This document shows positions 5,331-6,850 of a DNA stretch of 6,850 bases, in pieces. The stretch comes from Spirochaetes bacterium ADurb.Bin110. GTDB taxonomy: Bacteria > Spirochaetota > Spirochaetia > Treponematales > Rectinemataceae. Position 1 is the first letter of the stretch. Each line of letters starts with the position of its first letter. A program made the position numbers and the translations under genes. The DNA lies in assembly GCA_002070755.1 (NCBI GenBank), contig MWDY01000016.1, positions 1 to 6,850 on the forward strand, in the 5' to 3' direction. A model generated the notes under the pieces. That model saw nothing but the letters and a program-made list of their open reading frames with translations, searched no databases and was not told where the DNA came from.

Positions 5331-6521
5331 TCAGGCTGAGCGAGTGGCCAGCTCCTCCTTGTGTTGTAGTTCCTCGAGTTCGACATACTCGAATTCAGTA
5401 TTTTGGTAGAGCAGCTTGATCCGTCCATCCAGTAGTTCTCTGACTGTCACCTGCGCCTTTGGTTTGGGGAGGACTCGTGCAGTGCGCTTGATCTGCAACA
5501 GCCGGTCTTTGTAGCTGACGACGTAGTCATCGCTCACGACGCGAGGCGTTTCATAGCACAAGATGTCCTCAAGCGAGGTCGGTGTCGTGAGCGGCACATG
5601 GGCATCCTGTGGCCGCACAGGTGGCTTCGCGAATTTCTCGTTGATATTCGGAAGGTAGACTTCCCTGAGATAACGATTGGCATCCTCAATCGTCGAAATC
5701 TTGGCCATCCTGAGTTCTTTCACCAGCCGGTTACACCCCATGGCTTCGTTCAAGCCGCCCTTTCGCCTGAGGCGAAGTGGCCACGATCACTTCAATCCCC
5801 AGCACTCCACAGGCACGCTCAAAAGGACTCTTGGGTTCAATACCGGCCAATTGCTCCTCAATCGTGGGCTCACGGGTGTCAGCACAAAGGTATTCTTTTT
5901 ATCGCAATAGAGCGCCTGTGGTATGCCATAGCAGTCTATCCAGTACCAGAGTAACCGCATTGCATCGGACGTGGTTTCTTCTTCACAGAAGAATTAGAAG
6001 GTGATTCCTGTCGCATCATCCACCATATTCATCAGGCAGCAGGCACTTCTTCGCCCTTCAAACCAATCGTGATGGCTCCCGTCAAACTGCAAGAGCTCCC
6101 CAAAACATTCCCGCCGCTCCCGACGACTCCGATACACCTTCCTCTGTCGCTTGTGCTCCCACAGCCCTGCTGCAAGCAGCCACCGCCTCAGTGTCTCATG
6201 GTCGACACTCATCCCCTAACATTCCTTCAACTTCTCCGCGGCTAAGGTCGGCCCGAAGTCCCTATACCACTCGCGGTAGAATCGCAGCGCCGCTTCCCGT
6301 ACCTTAGGATCATAGGCTTTCCCCGAAGCCTTCCCCAGACTTTTGTGCAGCAGCCCGCGATCGCCTTCCTCCACATACCGCTGCTAGATCCGCTTCGCCT
6401 GCTGATACGACACCTTAAGCTTCTCTGCCGCCGCTTTCAGCGAAAGCTGTCCCTGTACTACCTGTTCCATCACCTTCCCCCGTAGCAGCTCTTTCTGTCC
6501 CATCGCTAATTTCCCAGGCAT
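5331..6521 (-). pseudogene. ISNCY-type DDE transposase, broken by stops and frameshifts
   Basis: Starts at ATG 6521 (AGGAG five bases upstream) and ends at TGA 5331, about 397 codons, a normal length. Order: N-terminal helix-turn-helix with SLKAAAEKLKVSYQQAKRI; a linker DRGLLHKSLGKASGKAYD; VDHETLRRWLLAAGLW; then the catalytic core with D in LLQFDGSHHDWFEGRR (6083), D in ALYCDKKNTFV (5903) and E in SPQAKGRLERSHGV (5751); then KELRMAKISTIEDANRYLRE and a C-terminal beta-rich tail. The DDE triad is therefore intact, but the frame is broken by TAG 6386, TAG 6218 and TAA 5996, a one-base shift at about 5873-5876 (after KKNTFVLT), and a loss of about five bases near 5731 (after SHGV). It cannot make a full protein. 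'QFDGSHHDWFEGR' is the best family marker. Confidence 0.88.
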
Positions 6522-6546
6522 CTTCGCTCCTGGCTGCTATTCTACC

Positions 6547-6592
6547 AAGGGGACATTTTCATCGAGTCCACTAGGGGACATTATCATGGAGT
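6547..6592. repeat. Tandem repeats at the transposase-start end of the ISNCY-type element
   Basis: Two near-identical 19-bp units, GGGGACATTTTCATCGAGT (6549-6567) and GGGGACATTATCATGGAGT (6574-6592), 17 of 19 identical with a 25-bp period. The inner unit overlaps the inverted repeat (6547-6568). They are probably paired transposase binding sites. Confidence 0.75.
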
Positions 6593-6593
6593 T

Positions 6594-6850
6594 TCAACAG
6601 CCTTGATGATCGTGGCCTACAAAGATGAGATCGAGGCCTGGTACCATCTCCATAACGAGTTGTGATGCATTCTCATTTTTTATAGTATGGCGAGCCGAAT
6701 TACTATAGGAATAATCGATACTAGCATGAAAAGGGCCGGTGGGTAGGCCAAGATTCTCTTTATTGCACCTATCGTTTGCAGCTTTGAAATGCACGCCTTT
6801 AGATGGGATTTTCACATGGTTTTGATTTGCAGTGATCCTATAGCGGATCT
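6594..6850 (-). pseudogene. Metallophosphatase/5'-nucleotidase fragment, cut by the ISNCY-type element
   Basis: The minus-strand frame is open from the right edge (codon 6848) to TGA 6594-6596. The part FHASIDYSYSNSARHTIKN, then ENASQLVMEMVPGLDLIFVG and HDHQG, matches calcineurin-like metallophosphatases of the bifunctional 5'-nucleotidase type, in which the pattern FH-G-DY...KNENAS-LV...VPG-D-(I/V)-GHDH is conserved and the GHDH histidines bind the metal ions. The more upstream part (about 6730-6848) matches the family poorly, so it may hold a deletion or frameshift. The stop is formed by the first bases of the IS end (TGAAACT), so the native gene would have continued after GHDHQG; its C-terminal part is not in the window. 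The GTG at 6815 is probably not a start. Confidence 0.65.

Larger units (their letters stand above)
5283..6596 (-). mobile_element. Complete but inactivated ISNCY-type insertion sequence
   Basis: About 1.31 kb with one transposase gene on the minus strand. Inner inverted repeats at 5305-5326 and 6547-6568 match at 21 of 22 positions (core AAAATGTCCCCTT perfect). Outside them the right end continues to AGTTTCA (6590-6596), and the left end begins with the complement TGAAACT (5283-5289) but is shorter in between, as if about 10 bp carrying the second ATAATGTCCC block had been lost. No target-site duplication is seen. Base composition looks more G+C-rich than the TRAP operon. Confidence 0.78.

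Noticed and set aside
5331..5753. 140-codon minus-strand frame as a stand-alone protein
   Set aside because: It continues the ISNCY-type transposase after a frameshift (KELRMAKISTIEDANRY is the usual part just after the catalytic glutamate); the apparent start is out of frame with the upstream domain.
1..6850. CRISPR arrays, tRNA or rRNA genes, toxin-antitoxin or defence systems
   Set aside because: No regularly spaced repeats beyond the IS ends, no tRNA-like or rRNA sequence and no small gene pairs of that kind were seen on either strand.

Overview
The window is an insertion-sequence junkyard built around one intact metabolic locus. The intact part is a three-gene TRAP transporter operon on the minus strand (dctP-dctQ-dctM, 3801 down to 984) with its own promoter. 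Everything else that I can recognise is mobile DNA in decay or host sequence cut by it. The transposase families (an rve-type 'integrase' transposase, an ISNCY-type transposase and an IS200-like TnpA) together with a TRAP system and a Bacteroidetes/spirochaete-style metallophosphatase suggest an anaerobic Gram-negative bacterium, possibly a spirochaete such as Sphaerochaeta or Treponema. That is an inference from family resemblance and is not firm. The standard genetic code fits the TRAP genes.

Layout, left to right. 1-~447: an IS200/IS605-type tnpA, cut by the window edge, followed by its right-end hairpin. 440-769: the C-terminal 90 codons and right end of an rve-type insertion sequence, apparently interrupted by the IS200-like element. 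775-~950: a poorly preserved stretch that might be an IS21 istA relic. 984-3801: the TRAP operon (minus strand). 3802-3886: dctP ribosome binding site, promoter and a possible operator. 3887-5278: a complete but dead rve-type IS (plus strand) of the same family as the 440-769 remnant. 5283-6596: a complete but dead ISNCY-type IS (minus strand). 6594-6850: the middle part of a metallophosphatase/5'-nucleotidase gene (minus strand), truncated by the ISNCY element and running off the right edge.

How it works together. DctP is the periplasmic binding protein, DctQ the small membrane subunit and DctM the large ion-coupled permease. All three have the expected motifs and lengths and look functional; the substrate cannot be read from sequence, though the conserved arginine points to an organic acid. 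The operon lies between two same-orientation members of one IS family, an arrangement like a fossil composite transposon, but the two flanking copies are only distantly similar, so independent insertions are equally possible. I did not find a convincing new biological system. The most distinctive structures are the tandem doubled terminal repeats of the rve-type IS and the insertion junctions.
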